From assembly GCA_003290165.1 (NCBI GenBank), contig QNQO01008318.1, positions 1-64,000 of the forward strand: a stretch of 64,000 nucleotides of DNA, written 5' to 3'. The notes beneath the pieces were generated by a model. It saw nothing but the letters and a program-made list of their open reading frames with translations. It was not told where the DNA came from and did not search any database. The position numbers were made by a program, and so were the translations under genes. Each line of letters starts with the position of its first letter. The stretch's first letter is position 1. The DNA is from Berberis thunbergii. Lineage: Eukaryota > Streptophyta > Magnoliopsida > Ranunculales > Berberidaceae. Shown piece by piece: positions 1 to 11,467 of this stretch.

Positions 1-1163
1 CAAAAAATGATATTTTGCTATATAATCTCTCTGTAATTTGATTTAAATGTTTATGATGACTAATTTGCTTTTAGATACATAATTACACACTATTTTGAAA
101 CAATTTGTAAATTTGATACATTTCCTAATAAATTTTAACTATTCGAGCATCTCTGTAAATTTTTCTATCTCTTTTGTTAAGCTCTCCTCTATCAGCTTCA
201 AAAGTAAAAATTTTAAACAATTTTAAGCTTTAGGCTGTTTATGTTCATACGAGTTATAAAAAAATAAAATTAATAAAAAGTAAAGTTTGATCGTTTCGCT
301 GTCGCCGAGTACTAATTTTTTTAAAATTGTTGAGTCGCCGTGTCTTGTCCGTGTCTGACACGACACGCTTGCATCCTTGGTGAATCATGATTTGGAATAT
401 GATTTGCAGGTCAAATCATATGATTTGTTTGTTTTCAATTTTTTCATCCTATCTATGTCGACCACAATAAGATTTGGACTACAATGGCCAAAATTCTTAT
501 TACAAAACTTTTCTTCTCTTTCCTCAAATAAAACCATTTTAGTAGAGAGATGATGAGAAAAAGGTAGATTTTCTAGGGGGAGAGGTGAAAGAGGTTTGAT
601 CCAAAGGGCTTTTAGAGTTTTGTAATTTGGATGTGGATGTGATATGAAGAGGTCAGTTAGAATTCCTTTCAGCAAAATCGAGATCAACGTCAACTCTTGA
701 AGTGGACTCTCTTTGATTATATCAATTTGTGTTTTGATTTATGAACTAGTTTGAAAATGGAGTTCTTGATGCAAATGAGGTCAATTTATTTCTCGATTGA
801 AATGAAAAAAAATACATGTGAGCGGGTTGGGTCAATTCTCAAGGTGAAGGTCCAAAACCTGCTTAGAGTATTGAGAATAGAGAGATGAGCTGAGACACCA
901 ATATTGTCCCCACTTAACTGCTGATGTAACACCTTATGGTTAAGGCTCCACTTGGTATAGTGTAAAGATGATGTTGTTTGCAAATTAAAGCATTTTCAAT
1001 AGTTTGCATATGCATTGTTTACTGGCGCTTGGAAGGCCAATTTCTAAACAAATTCATGGTACCTAACCTTTGAGGATATAAACCAAAATTTCACTTTGAT
1101 TTGTGCTTTTTCTTTCATTTTGAACTTGCCTATACTGACTGTTATTTGGAATTTGATGTGCAG
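1..1163. other. Non-coding flank upstream of the callose synthase fragment
   Basis: AT-rich sequence in which I find no exon, RNA gene or transposon end. The exon expected just before the first recognised callose synthase exon is not visible here. The stretch is therefore either a long intron, with older exons beyond the window, or DNA joined to the fragment by truncation. The last roughly 30 bases form a plausible 3' splice site (TTTGATGTGCAG) before position 1164. Confidence 0.5.
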
Positions 1164-4100
1164 GTTATTTATCGCATAAAGCTTCCAGGGCCTGCTATAT
1201 TGGGCGAAGGGAAACCAGAGAATCAAAATCATGCAATAATTTTTACGCGTGGTGAGGGGCTGCAAACAATTGATATGAACCAGGTATTGTACCCAATATC
1301 TCATGTTAGTATTGTGGATAATCTGTGACTCTGTCCCATGGGCTGTTAGTGTATCACGTGCTTCTTTGTTGTAGGATAACTACATGGAAGAAGCCTTCAA
1401 GATGAGGAATCTCTTGCAAGAATTTCTTAAAAAACACGATGGTGTGAGGTTACCAACTATACTTGGACTCAGGGAGCATATATTTACTGGCAGGTAAGTT
1501 CTGTCTGATTCTCATTGACCAACTTAATTTCGTTGCGATAGTTTGGATTTGAGTGCAAAGCTATTTTAAGTTATCATTTTTTTCTTAATTTTAATCATTG
1601 GGTTACTGTGCAGTGTTTCTTCTCTTGCATGGTTTATGTCCAATCAGGAGACCAGTTTTGTAACAATTGGACAGAGATTGTTAGCGAACCCATTGAAGTA
1701 AATTTCTTCTCTTAGTGTAATTTATTTGGTCATCGTTACTTATTTCTCTTTTGATGTTGATTGTGTTTTGTTAGTGTAATTTGTTATTTCATTTATGCAT
1801 CTGAAATGATATTTCAACAATTTGTACTCCTTGTTCAACACTTTATACTCCTTGTCCTTCACAATAATAGTGAGAAAACACGAACTGGGGCCAAATATAG
1901 TCAAGTTCAGCCTCAAATTGGTTTTAAAATTACTATATCATGTAGAAATTCAGGACGGGCTATTCAATGAAATCTAATCTGGGAATTGAAATGCTGAAAC
2001 AAATAAATTGCAGGAAATTAAACTGAAATAAACGAAACTGATAGAATGAAATAAACTCATTTCGTTCAATTCAAGCCCGAGTACTAGATAATGAACTCAA
2101 ACTCAAGGAATCAAAATACTGAAACAAATAAATTGCTCGAAATTCAGCTAAAATAAATGAAACTGATAAAACAAACTAAAATATTTTCATTCAATTAACG
2201 CCTATGTACAAGAATGTCTTCTAATCTTTCTTTATAATTAAGTTAGCTTGTTAAGCAAACAACCTGTTCTAAACCTATTGGAGCCCTAATCTCCATTTCT
2301 CAAATGGACTTATTTAGGCCAGCCTAACTAAATAAAATAAACAAATCAAATAATACTAATACTACTTCCATCACTAGTCTGGAAACCCAACAGATTAGTT
2401 TGATTAAGATCAAGAATGTCCTTGATTTAGGATGAGTTGAAAGATACATGTCTTTTGTTGGTTGTAATTTTAAGTCTTATATGAGTCACTGTTGAGAGCT
2501 TTATTTTAGAGTTTTTCTTATCTTTGTCTTCCGGATCGTTGTTCTCAATTTTCATCTTTTCAGACATCCTTCTCAAGATGCAATTTTCTCAAGATGCAAT
2601 TTTCTCATTACAAGTCTGACACCTACAGAGGCCATTCTGAAACTTTTATGATATAGTATATATTCATTACTATCATAATTTGTAATTCTTTCTTTGAAGG
2701 AGTATGTCCCGTGTGATTGCTATTTGTCAAGGTTTTTCCTTTGCTAATCATGGTCTTTTCATTACCGTCTAATAATTCTGATTTTAACTTTGCCTAATTC
2801 TCATATCAGGGTCCGGTTCCATTATGGTCATCCAGATGTTTTTGACAGATTGTTTCACCTTACAAGAGGGGTAATCAGTAAAGCATCCAAGATAATCAAT
2901 TTGAGCGAGGACATATTTGCAGGCATGATTGGAACCGTCATTCAATAGCCATTTTTGTAGTTGGTAGCTTTTCATTAAATATACTTCCATATTGGAATGA
3001 AATGTGCATTGCAGGTTTCAACTCTACACTTCGTGAAGGAAATGTTACTCATCATGAATACATGCAAGTTGGTAAAGGGAGGGATGTGGGCCTTACCAGA
3101 TTTCACTGTTTGAAGCAAGATAAGCAAATGGAAATGGCGAGCAGACACTTAGCCGTGACATCTATAGGCTTGGGCATCGTTTTGATTTTTTCCGAATGTT
3201 ATCATGTTATTTCACGACGGTGGGATTTTACGTCAGTACCTTGGTAAGTGTAATGTTTTTAAATAACATAAATTTCGTTTATTGTATATGATTATTGAAT
3301 TGTTTATTTTTTATTTTGGCAGGTGACTGTGCTCACAGTGTATGTATTTCTCTATGGGCGTCTCTATCTGGTTCTCAGCGGACTGGAACAAGCACTGATT
3401 AGTAACCCAGCAACCAGCACCAATAGACCACTCCAAGTGGCTCTTGCTTCTCAGTCTTTTGTGCAGCTTGGGTTTCTAATGGCATTACCTATGATGATGG
3501 AAATTGGCTTGGAAAGAGGATTCCGTACAGCTCTAAGTGAATTCATATTGATGCAGTTACAATTGGCCCCTGTGTTTTTCACGTTTTCCCTCGGTACAAA
3601 ACCTCATTATTATGGAAGAACTCTGCCTTCATGGTGGTGCTGAATATAGAGCTACAGGACGTGGTTTGTGGTGTTCCATGCCAAGTTCGCTGAATAATTA
3701 TAGATTTTACTCCCGCAGCCACTTTGTCAAGGGAATTGAGATTTGATCCTACTTGTTGTGTACCAAATCTTGGCCAAGCATATAGAAGTGGAGTGGCATA
3801 CTCTCTTGATCACTGGATCTATGTGGTTCATGGTGGGAACATGGCTTTTTGGCTCCCTTCCTTTTTAACCCTTCAGGATTCGAATGGCAAAAGATAGTAG
3901 ATGATTGGACGGACTGGAACAAGTGGAAGCAACCGTGGAGGGATTGGGGTCCCTCCTGAGAAAAGTTGGGAATCATGGTGGGAGAAAGAGCAAGAACATC
4001 TTCGTCATTCTGGAAAGCGTGGAATCATTGGCTGAGATTGCTTTGGCTTTGAGGTTTTTCATCTATCAGTATGGACTGGTGTACCACTTGAACATGACAA

Positions 4101-5935
4101 AGAAGACCAAGAGTGTTTTTGGTATGTCTCTGCACCTTTACTTTAATATGCTTAACTTTTTATGTTCAAAGGGGTGTCGACAAGATCTGTTATTCTTGAA
4201 CTGCAACTTTGTAAGGCAATAGTCGGTCAGAGTTTGGCAATGCTTTCTAGATTTTGAAGCACATAACATTAATTTGAAACTAGAAGAATAAAACAAAAAA
4301 ATATACAAATGCATGCACAAAAGTTGAATAGGGAGCAACCAGGATATGGTGCATTCATACATTGTCAAGTGTTTGGCCTGATATTCTATTCTGCTGTAAG
4401 GTATGGTGCAACTTTGGGACTCATTTTTGGCGTTTTCTTTCCCGATGACTCACGAGCGGCCTTCCTATTGGATTTGGGTCTTTCTTACTTTCTGAGTAAT
4501 TTAGGATAGATTCTCTATGAACATGTACCAAATATTGATTAATTGTCAAGCAATTGAAACATTGGGTGGGTTTTCTTGGTGTGTTTGGTCTTATTGAAGA
4601 GTGTTACCGACTTCTAGTATTAAGAGTAAATAAAGGACCAAATTTGATTTTTGCGTGAAAAAACTGTCTATTTGTGCTGGAATTTCTTATTTACATCTAT
4701 TTGATAAATCTATCTTTGGATACCTTCACTCAATTTCACTAAGCACTTCAGTAATAACAAAACAGTCCAAGTGATCAAAATCCTGAGAGGTCCAAAATGG
4801 ATTTTTTATGTTTATTTTTTTTGTAAAACATTTGTCTTTATTACAGACCAAGGAGTATTACAAGTCTGGATGTCAAATATATTGTCAAGGTAGAGATTTG
4901 TCAAGCATTGTCGACATTGTTGAAGAAACCAAGAAAAATGACAAAAATACACTAGTCTACATTTTTTATTCTAAACAAAAGGTGGGAGTTTGTGAAATGT
5001 TAGCTAGATATGCAAAAAACCACCTTGTACTTTGAGTTTGTAATTTTCATTTATTTCTGTTTGATAAATCGAGTCGATTGTTGGATTGTTTCACGCAGCT
5101 TCTGTCGGTACAATATACATTGTTTTTCTGTTTTTTTTCCCTTGCGCTATATTAAAACTTAAAATTTATTATCTATCTTTTGCAGGTTTATGGAGCTTCA
5201 TGGCTCGTAATATTAGTCGTTTTACTAGTGATGAAGGTATGCAGCAACCATAACCTACTTATTAGTCTCTCCATTAAAAAAAACCATTCCTTTCAGCATC
5301 TTCGCTTTTGAGATTTATAATAAGAAAACCCTTTAATTACAAGTGCAGTTAGCAAATGCATATACCTGACTCTGATGAGAATGAATTGGTTTTCTGCAGA
5401 CTGTGTCCGTTGGAAGAAGAAAATTCAGCGCTGACTTTCAGCTGGTGTTCCGATTAATCAAGGGTCTTATTTTCCTAACATTTATTTCAATTCTCATCAC
5501 TTTGGTTGCAGTTCCCCATATGACAGTGCAGGATATCGTTGTATGCATTCTCGCCTTCTTGCCAAGCGGTTGGGGATTGCTTTTGGTTAGTGAATACTAT
5601 CAACCCATCCTAATCTCTTCTTGCTTCCATGATTATGCTTTGTTTTAATGTGTTAATTAATTTCTTGACTTTCATTTGTTTTCTCAGATTGCACAAGCTT
5701 GTAAGCCTCTTGTTCATCATGCTGGATTTTGGGATCAGTGCGAACACTTGCTCGTGGCTATGAAATTGTTATGGGTTTACTTTGTTCACTCCAGTTGCAT
5801 TTCTTGCCTGGTTCCCATTTGTTTCAGAATTCCAGACGCGAATGTTGTTTAACCAAGCATTCAGTCGAGGTCTACAGATCTCCCGTATTCTCGGTGGACA
5901 AAAGAAAGGAGCGCTCATCAAGCAACAAGGAGTAG
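1164..5935 (+). pseudogene. Callose synthase (glucan synthase-like) C-terminal pseudogene
   Basis: In intact relatives this is a large plasma-membrane 1,3-beta-glucan synthase of about 1,900-1,950 residues that uses UDP-glucose. Only about the last 650 residues are recognisable. Inferred exons: 1164-1283 (RIKLPGPAILGEGKPENQNH), 1375-1493, 1614-1697, 2810-2922, 3015-3243, 3323-4121, 5186-5236, 5400-5585 and 5688-5935, the last ending in the family's SSNKE-stop. Landmarks are GLREHIFTG, GHPDVFDR, GRDVGL, ALASQSFVQ, MEIGLERGF and SRILGG, with hydrophobic segments after VTVLTVYVF and near LIFLTFISIL. The closest family pattern is the CALS1-5 subgroup. Single-base indels break the frame near 3094, 3625, 3670, 3680, 3750, 5734, 5779 and 5906. 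Conserved introns show it is a decayed genomic copy, not a retrocopy. The N-terminal FKS1-like and most of the catalytic region are absent. Confidence 0.93.
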
Positions 5936-6467
5936 ATCCTTTCAGCATCATTGTCAGCACCAAGCAGCCTGGGTATTCATCCAGAAAACATCTGTTTAAT
6001 TTGATAGAATTGTTAGATGTAACATTTTGTTGTGTGTAGACTAGGAAGGGGTAGAGCGATGTACACCAGTGCTACCCTATCATGGTTTCCGTCAATTTTC
6101 GTTTGATGGTTCAAGAGAAACATAGGTAGATGATTTATAAAAAAATCAATCTTCCATTGTATATTAACTGAGATCGATGGTCCTTTGGGTTCTACAAAAG
6201 TTACTAATATAATATTAGATGGATGTACAAAATTTTCAATCATGAAATAATAGAGGCACCCTAATGTTGCCAGAAATTTTCGTTTTAACAGCCAAAATTA
6301 ACATTTTGTTAGCCCATCTCCCTTCTCAATACAACTTACCAATAGTCCCAGAAGTTTCTCTACCAAGTACGCTTTGGAGCTAGGTTCAGGGTAATATTTT
6401 TGCTATACAGTTTCTGAATTTTACTTGGGTTTCATAGACGATCTTGTCCTATAAAAACTAGTGATTT
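5936..6467. other. 3' flank of the callose synthase pseudogene
   Basis: No gene is seen. The first 100-200 bases probably hold the old 3' untranslated region. The rest is AT-rich sequence leading to the first base of the gypsy 5' LTR at about 6468. Confidence 0.45.
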
Positions 6468-6757
6468 TGTCACATGCCTGATGGTTTACATGGGAAATGG
6501 AGAGAGACTAAAAATTCTTTTTAGTCAATTTTGTTGTCCTAACAGAATAACTAAAATTCGGATTGTAATATACCACATTTCTTCAGTTGGCTGTGGTCCT
6601 GATAGGTTGTTGAGAAGATGAACTCCCATTTAGGGATGTAGAGAAAGGAGAAAATATAGTGAGTTTTGATAATAAAATTAGGGCTCAAGATGGGCAGAAC
6701 TTTGTTTCCAATCCATTTCATTGTGGTTGTAGATCAACTCACCTGTAGAACAGGACA
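6468..6757 (+). repeat. 5' LTR of gypsy remnant 1
   Basis: It begins TGTCACAT and ends in ...GGACA just before the primer-binding site. It matches 9654-9792 plus 11302-11395 in order, with the hAT insert interrupting the second copy. The TATA box seen in the other LTR has decayed here. Confidence 0.72.
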
Positions 6758-6758
6758 G

Positions 6759-6770
6759 TGGTATCAGAGC
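6759..6770 (+). promoter_or_regulatory. Primer-binding site, initiator-Met tRNA type
   Basis: TGGTATCAGAGC complements the 3' end of plant initiator methionine tRNA, the usual primer for minus-strand DNA synthesis in many plant gypsy elements. It follows the 5' LTR by one or two bases. Confidence 0.88.
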
Positions 6771-6797
6771 GGTCAATCTTTTGGATTTATCTTCACT

Positions 6798-7424
6798 ATG
6801 GCCGACGGAACTTGGTTGAAGGAGGTGGAAGTGTTAGCAAAGAAGAGTAAACAGAGGTGGACTGATTTGCAGAATTAGATCTCTAGATTGGCAGAAGGTT
6901 TCAGTGAGGAAAGACAAGCTAGAGAGGCAAGGAGAGAAGAGGCGTCAGGAGCGATCTGAACAGCTCTTCCAACTTCCTCAGGTGAATGCACCGAACTAGA
7001 GAAACAAGCATTTGAGGAAGGAGAAACTTGCAGAGTAAGAAATCGTGAGGAGATGACAGCACCACAAATCACAGCCCACCAGATTTTCGTGTTGATGATT
7101 CGAGCAAGTTTTTTGAATTGTCAAGTTTGATTTTCTCCAATTTGATTTTCTGTATCTGGAAGCAAAGGCTAATTCATGGTTCTTAGATTATCAAGAAGGC
7201 AAGGAGTTCATTGATTGTGATATATTTAGTGAGGAGGATATTGGGCAAGACAATTATGTGGGACGTTTTAATAAGTTGACACAAACCAGTTCTGTAGAGG
7301 ATTACTACGAGAAATTTGAAGAATTCAAAGCCTTGATGGTGATTATTGATTAAAAATAAGCAGCTTACAGAGTAGTAGTTTGTGTTGAGTTTCCTAAGTG
7401 GAGTGAAGGAAGAACTTAGGGCAT
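6798..7424 (+). pseudogene. gag remnant of gypsy element 1
   Basis: The ATG at 6798 opens MADGTWLKEVEVL, a typical chromovirus gag start, and meets a stop after about 30 codons. Further on, LEAKANSWFLDY, FNKLTQTSSVEDYYEKFEE and FLSGVKEELR correspond in order to the capsid part of plant Retrotrans_gag proteins. Frameshifts separate these blocks. The reading runs directly into RT sequence with no zinc knuckle or protease between them. It cannot make a working capsid. Confidence 0.75.
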
Positions 7425-9624
7425 TGCTTGTGTTTTTTGATGATATCTTGGTCTATAGCAAAGGCATGGAGGAACAGATTCAACACTTGAGACTCACACT
7501 CCAAAGCCTCAAACAACACACTCTATTTGCCAAGCTCTCCAAGTGTAGTTTTGATCAAGAGAAATTAGAATAAGGTGTTTCTGTTGATCCTACCAAGATT
7601 GAGGTTATGCGTAATTGGCCAAAGTCCCACACACTTAAGCAATTAAGAGGGTTCTTCACTGGTTACTATAGGAAATATGTTAAAGGGTATGGGAATATTA
7701 GCACACCCATCACTACAATGCTCAAGAGTGATAGTTTTCAGTGGTGTAAGGAAGTGGAGGAAGCCTTCGAGCAGCTCAAACAGGCCATGACTACAACACC
7801 GGTACTAGCTCTTCCGGACTTCACTAAACCTTTCATATTGAAAATTGATGCTTGCTCAAGGGGAGTTGATGCAGTTCTCATGCAGGAAGGGAAGCCAATT
7901 GCATATTTCAGCAAAGCATTGCGATGGCAGTTACCTATGAGAAAGACTTTTAGCTATTGTGATGGCGGTTACAAAATGGAAGTTTGATTTGTTAGGGACT
8001 CGTTTCATTATTAGTACTGATCAACAAAGCATCGAATATTTTATGAAACAAAGGATCACCACACTTACGCAACAAAGGTGGCTTACGAAGCTCCTTGGCT
8101 ATGACTATGAGAGATCCAATATAAAAAAAGGGGCAGAAAATCGTGCAGCAGATGCATTATCCAAAATTACCACGGCGAACACTTCATGTTGTGTGGTCTT
8201 AGGGGTTCAACCTCCACTTCATGTTGTGTGGTCTTAGGGGTTCAACCTCAATGGTTGCAAGAAGTATCACAAAGTTATAAACATGACCAGGTAACTCAAC
8301 AACTCATTTCTCATCTCTTATAGGCACCTAACATCAAAGGTAAATACTCTTGTGCTAATGGGCTTGTCAAGTACAAACAACGACTTTACATTGGTAGTTT
8401 TAATGGTTTATGAAACAAGCTTTTGAATGTTATATATGGGTCTCCACTGGGTGGACATTCGGGTATTCAGGGGACTTATTACAGAGCAAAGTTATACTTT
8501 CACTGGCCTGGGCTTAAACAAGATGTGATCAGTTTCGTTACTTCTTGCGATGTGTGCCAAAGAAACAAGGGTGAACATGTTTTTTCTCCAGGTTTATTGC
8601 AACCATTACCCTTGCCAGACCAAACATTACTATGGATTTCGTGGAAGGGTTGCCCAAGTCAGACAACGAGACTGTTGTAATGGTGGTGGTCGATAGACTT
8701 ACGAAATATGCCCATTTCATTGGGTTGCAACACCCATACACTGCTGCCCGTGTCGCCAAGTAGTTCAAGTCCAATGTATATAAACTACATGGACTTTCCC
8801 TCATCCATTGGTTCAGACAGCGACAAGGTATTTATAAGCTCATTTTGGCAAGACTTATTTCGGGCTTTAGATACAAACCTCCATCTTAGCACCGCATATC
8901 ACCACAAACCGATGGTCAACCGGAAAGGGTGAATTCATGTCTTGAACAATGGTCATAAACAAAAAAGCTGGTTTAAATGGTTGGCTCTGCTGAATGGTGG
9001 TATAACACCAATTACCACACATGTTTAAAGATGCCCCCATTCCAAGCCTTATATGGGTACTCTCCACCACAACTATCCCTTCCTGTTGACTCTACCATTA
9101 CCACTTGTACAGTGGCAGACTATCTCAAGCAAAGGCGAATCATGATGGATCTACTTAAGGAATTGGTGAAAGCTCAATAGCAAATGAAGTTATATGCCGA
9201 CAAGAAAAGAACTGACAGGGGGTTTGCACTTGGAGACTGGGTTTGTCTTAAGTTGCAGCCATATCAACAAACTTCAGTTGCCATTCGAAAGAATCTCAAG
9301 CTCTCAGCCAAATTTTATGGGCCCTTTCAAATAATTGAAAAAATTGGCAATGTCGCCCACAAGCTCCAACTTCCCCAAGGTTCAAGAATAGACAACGTGT
9401 TTCATGTGTCTCAGCTCAGGAAATGCATGAGAGAACATGTTACTCCTACTCCCCACCTCCCAATGGTAGACTGTGAAGGGCAGTTCTTGGTGGAACCTGT
9501 TTCTATTTTTGCTAGAAGATTGATTCCTCGACATAATCAACCAGTGACTCAAGTCTTGGTGCAGTGGTCTTCTTCGGAAAATTGGTCCCATATGGCTGCC
9601 AATTTCCCTAACTTTCATCCTTGA
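7425..9624 (+). pseudogene. pol remnant (RT, RNase H, integrase, chromodomain) of gypsy element 1
   Basis: It starts inside reverse transcriptase at the catalytic box FFDDILVYSK (about 7433-7470). The RT thumb and connection follow (LRGFFTGYYRKYVKGYG), then RNase H (KIDACSRGVDAVLMQEGKPI, and STDQQSIEYF after a frameshift). Next come the integrase zinc finger (H near 8455, CDVCQR near 8550) and core fragments ([40 protein letters not shown]). The C-terminal part has YGPFQIIEKIG, FHVSQLRKCM and a chromodomain-like tail (RRLIPRHNQPVTQVLVQW). Several stops and frameshifts, including a 35-base tandem duplication at 8181-8250, disable it. Confidence 0.88.
8181..8250 (+). repeat. 35-base tandem duplication inside pol
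   Basis: Two adjacent 35-base copies (8181-8215 and 8216-8250), nearly identical to the end of the second. The length is not a multiple of three, so it shifts the polyprotein frame just after RNase H. Confidence 0.9.
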
Positions 9625-9653
9625 GAACAAGGGTGTTAAAAAGGGAATGGTAG

Positions 9654-9792
9654 TGTCACATAGGAAATGCAAGAGTGAGGCTATAAAAGGACTTTTTCTG
9701 TTGTCCAAATAGTATAACTGAAATTCGGATTTAATACACCACGTGTCCATCAGTTGGCAGTGTTTGTTGAGAAGAGAAGATGAACTCCCATA
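9654..9792 (+). repeat. 3' LTR of gypsy remnant 1, left part
   Basis: It begins TGTCACAT after a purine-rich stretch and aligns with the start of the 5' LTR. It keeps CTATAAAAGG at 9681-9690, a good TATA box for the element. It is interrupted after GAACTCCCATA by the hAT insertion and resumes at 11302. Confidence 0.75.
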
Positions 9793-11293
9793 TAGGGGTG
9801 GGCACGGGACGGGATGGGACGAGATATACCCATTCCCGTTCATACGGGATCGGGACGGGACGGGATGGGAAAAACCTCATTCCGACCTCGTCCCATCCCA
9901 AACGGGCTCAGGACGAGATCAACGTGCTGTTTGTGACTGCTGTGAAGATTATCATCATATAAGAGCGTGAAAAATAACTATTGATGTGGTGGGCACGAGA
10001 CGGGATGGCGCTTACAAGTTTAGTGAACTCAAGCAGTAAACCAGGCTTTACAACTTCAGTCATTTGAGGTTGGCATTTTGTTGCTTAAGTTAATTGTACG
10101 TGTATTAAGTTGCACATCATATTTTATGAACAATGATGTCAAAATGGATAGAGGCGTTATCTGTGAATGCTCTAAACTGCTTTTATATAGCAAATGGGGC
10201 GAGGGAAATTAATACCATACAGCAGGAACAATTCAAAGAAAAGTTAGATATTTTCTTTTGGTTAAACTTCATGTTTGTGCATTAAACACGTTTTTAATCA
10301 TGTTCTACTTCTTCAAACTTATATTGTCCTCAATGTGTGGCGTTGAATTTGTCTAAAAGAATATAGTGTTTTTAAGAAGAAAGCATGCATGGTTACAGAA
10401 ATCAAACATCCATTAGAAGCGGGGTACATTTATTTTTCCTTTTATTGATCTTTATATCTTAACTTTGCTATTTCTGATATGGATCAGGTGACTTCCAGTA
10501 CTGTTGACTTCATTGTCATTTCACAGCCGCAAGAAAATATGGACGGCGCACCAGATACCACTCGGCTGTTTTCTCATCACATGTGCCATTGCAGGCAAAA
10601 TTCATCCTTCAATGAAATTTTTGCGTCTGATTCGTTTTCCTTTTGTCAAGTTTATATACTGATCTTTTTTCCAATGATATATGTATCTCTAGTGTTGCAA
10701 GCGCAAGCCCAGTTTGGTGGTTAATGGATGGACCTAGAACTGTATATCACGACTTCTCTACATCTTTCTGGAAATTAAACTTCGTATGGTCATTCAATAC
10801 TCATCTAGCAACATTGCTTCTGTTCGACTAAATGCCCATGATCCATCACCCAGCGTTGGTCAATCAAGAGATGTAGCAACATCACCTAAATCTTCTGTTG
10901 CTTCTACAAATCAAGAAGGATGGCACGATGTGTCATTACTAATCGTGTTTACATGAATAGAAAAAAGAAATCGGGTGTGGTACAAGCCATACTCATGCAT
11001 GAAAGTTGGCTTAACATCGTAAATATCTCTTACTTTCTCGACTAAACTTGGTTCCATATTTTGGTCTATTAAATAAATAAATAAATATATTAATAATAAA
11101 TATTAAAAAATTAGCTCGGGACGGGATTGGCGGGATTGAAAATCTTAATCCCATCCCATCCCATTTTAGATCGGGACAGGACGGGATCGGGATGAAATTA
11201 TTCAATCCCATTAAGATCCGGAAAAATCGGGACGGGACGGGACGGGACGGGACGGAACGGGATCGAGATCGCGGGATGGGATGCCCACCCCTA
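9793..11293. mobile_element. hAT-type DNA element A (TAGGGGTGGGCA family), non-autonomous
   Basis: The ends are TAGGGGTGGGCA and its exact reverse complement (12 bases), flanked by a perfect 8-bp direct repeat CTCCCATA at 9785-9792 and 11294-11301. An 8-bp target duplication with this kind of end is the hallmark of the hAT superfamily. Both ends are rich in GGGAC/GGGAT repeats, unlike the AT-rich interior. The roughly 1 kb interior shows no transposase that I recognise; 10479-10960 has short open stretches of unknown origin. It sits in the 3' LTR of gypsy element 1 and so is younger than it. Confidence 0.93.
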
Positions 11294-11301
11294 CTCCCAT
11301 A

Positions 11302-11395
11302 TATTATAGGGATGTAGATAAATGAGAAAATTAGGGTTCAATTTGGGCAGAACTTTGTTTCCAATCTGTTTCATTGTTGTTGTAAAACAAGATTG
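11302..11395 (+). repeat. 3' LTR of gypsy remnant 1, right part
   Basis: It continues the split 3' LTR (TAGGGATGTAG, then GGGCAGAACTTTGTTTCCAA) in register with 6630-6757 of the 5' LTR. The exact end is unclear because the last 30 bases have diverged. Confidence 0.68.
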
Positions 11396-11467
11396 TTTGG
11401 TCATGAATGGTGGCAACTACATTACCATTAGTAGAGAGGAGAAACAAAAATCTATTCCCTCTGCATG

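Larger units (their letters stand above)
6468..11395 (+). mobile_element. Ty3/gypsy LTR retrotransposon remnant 1 (chromodomain type)
   Basis: The order is 5' LTR, initiator-Met primer-binding site, shortened gag, RT/RNase H/integrase/chromodomain remnant, then a 3' LTR split by a hAT element. The two LTRs share blocks such as AACTAAAATTCGGATT, GATGAACTCCCAT, TAGGGATGTAG and GGGCAGAACTTTGTTTCCAA. The polyprotein has many stops and frameshifts and a large internal deletion that removes the end of gag, the zinc knuckle, the protease and the first half of RT. The right boundary is uncertain by about 15 bases because the LTR ends have diverged. Confidence 0.85.

Noticed and set aside
9382..9843. 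153-codon open frame on the minus strand
   Set aside because: It is antisense to the integrase C-terminus and chromodomain of gypsy element 1 and crosses the LTR and hAT boundary.
10479..10960. Captured host gene inside hAT element A
   Set aside because: Open stretches exist but no protein family could be recognised and stops are frequent.
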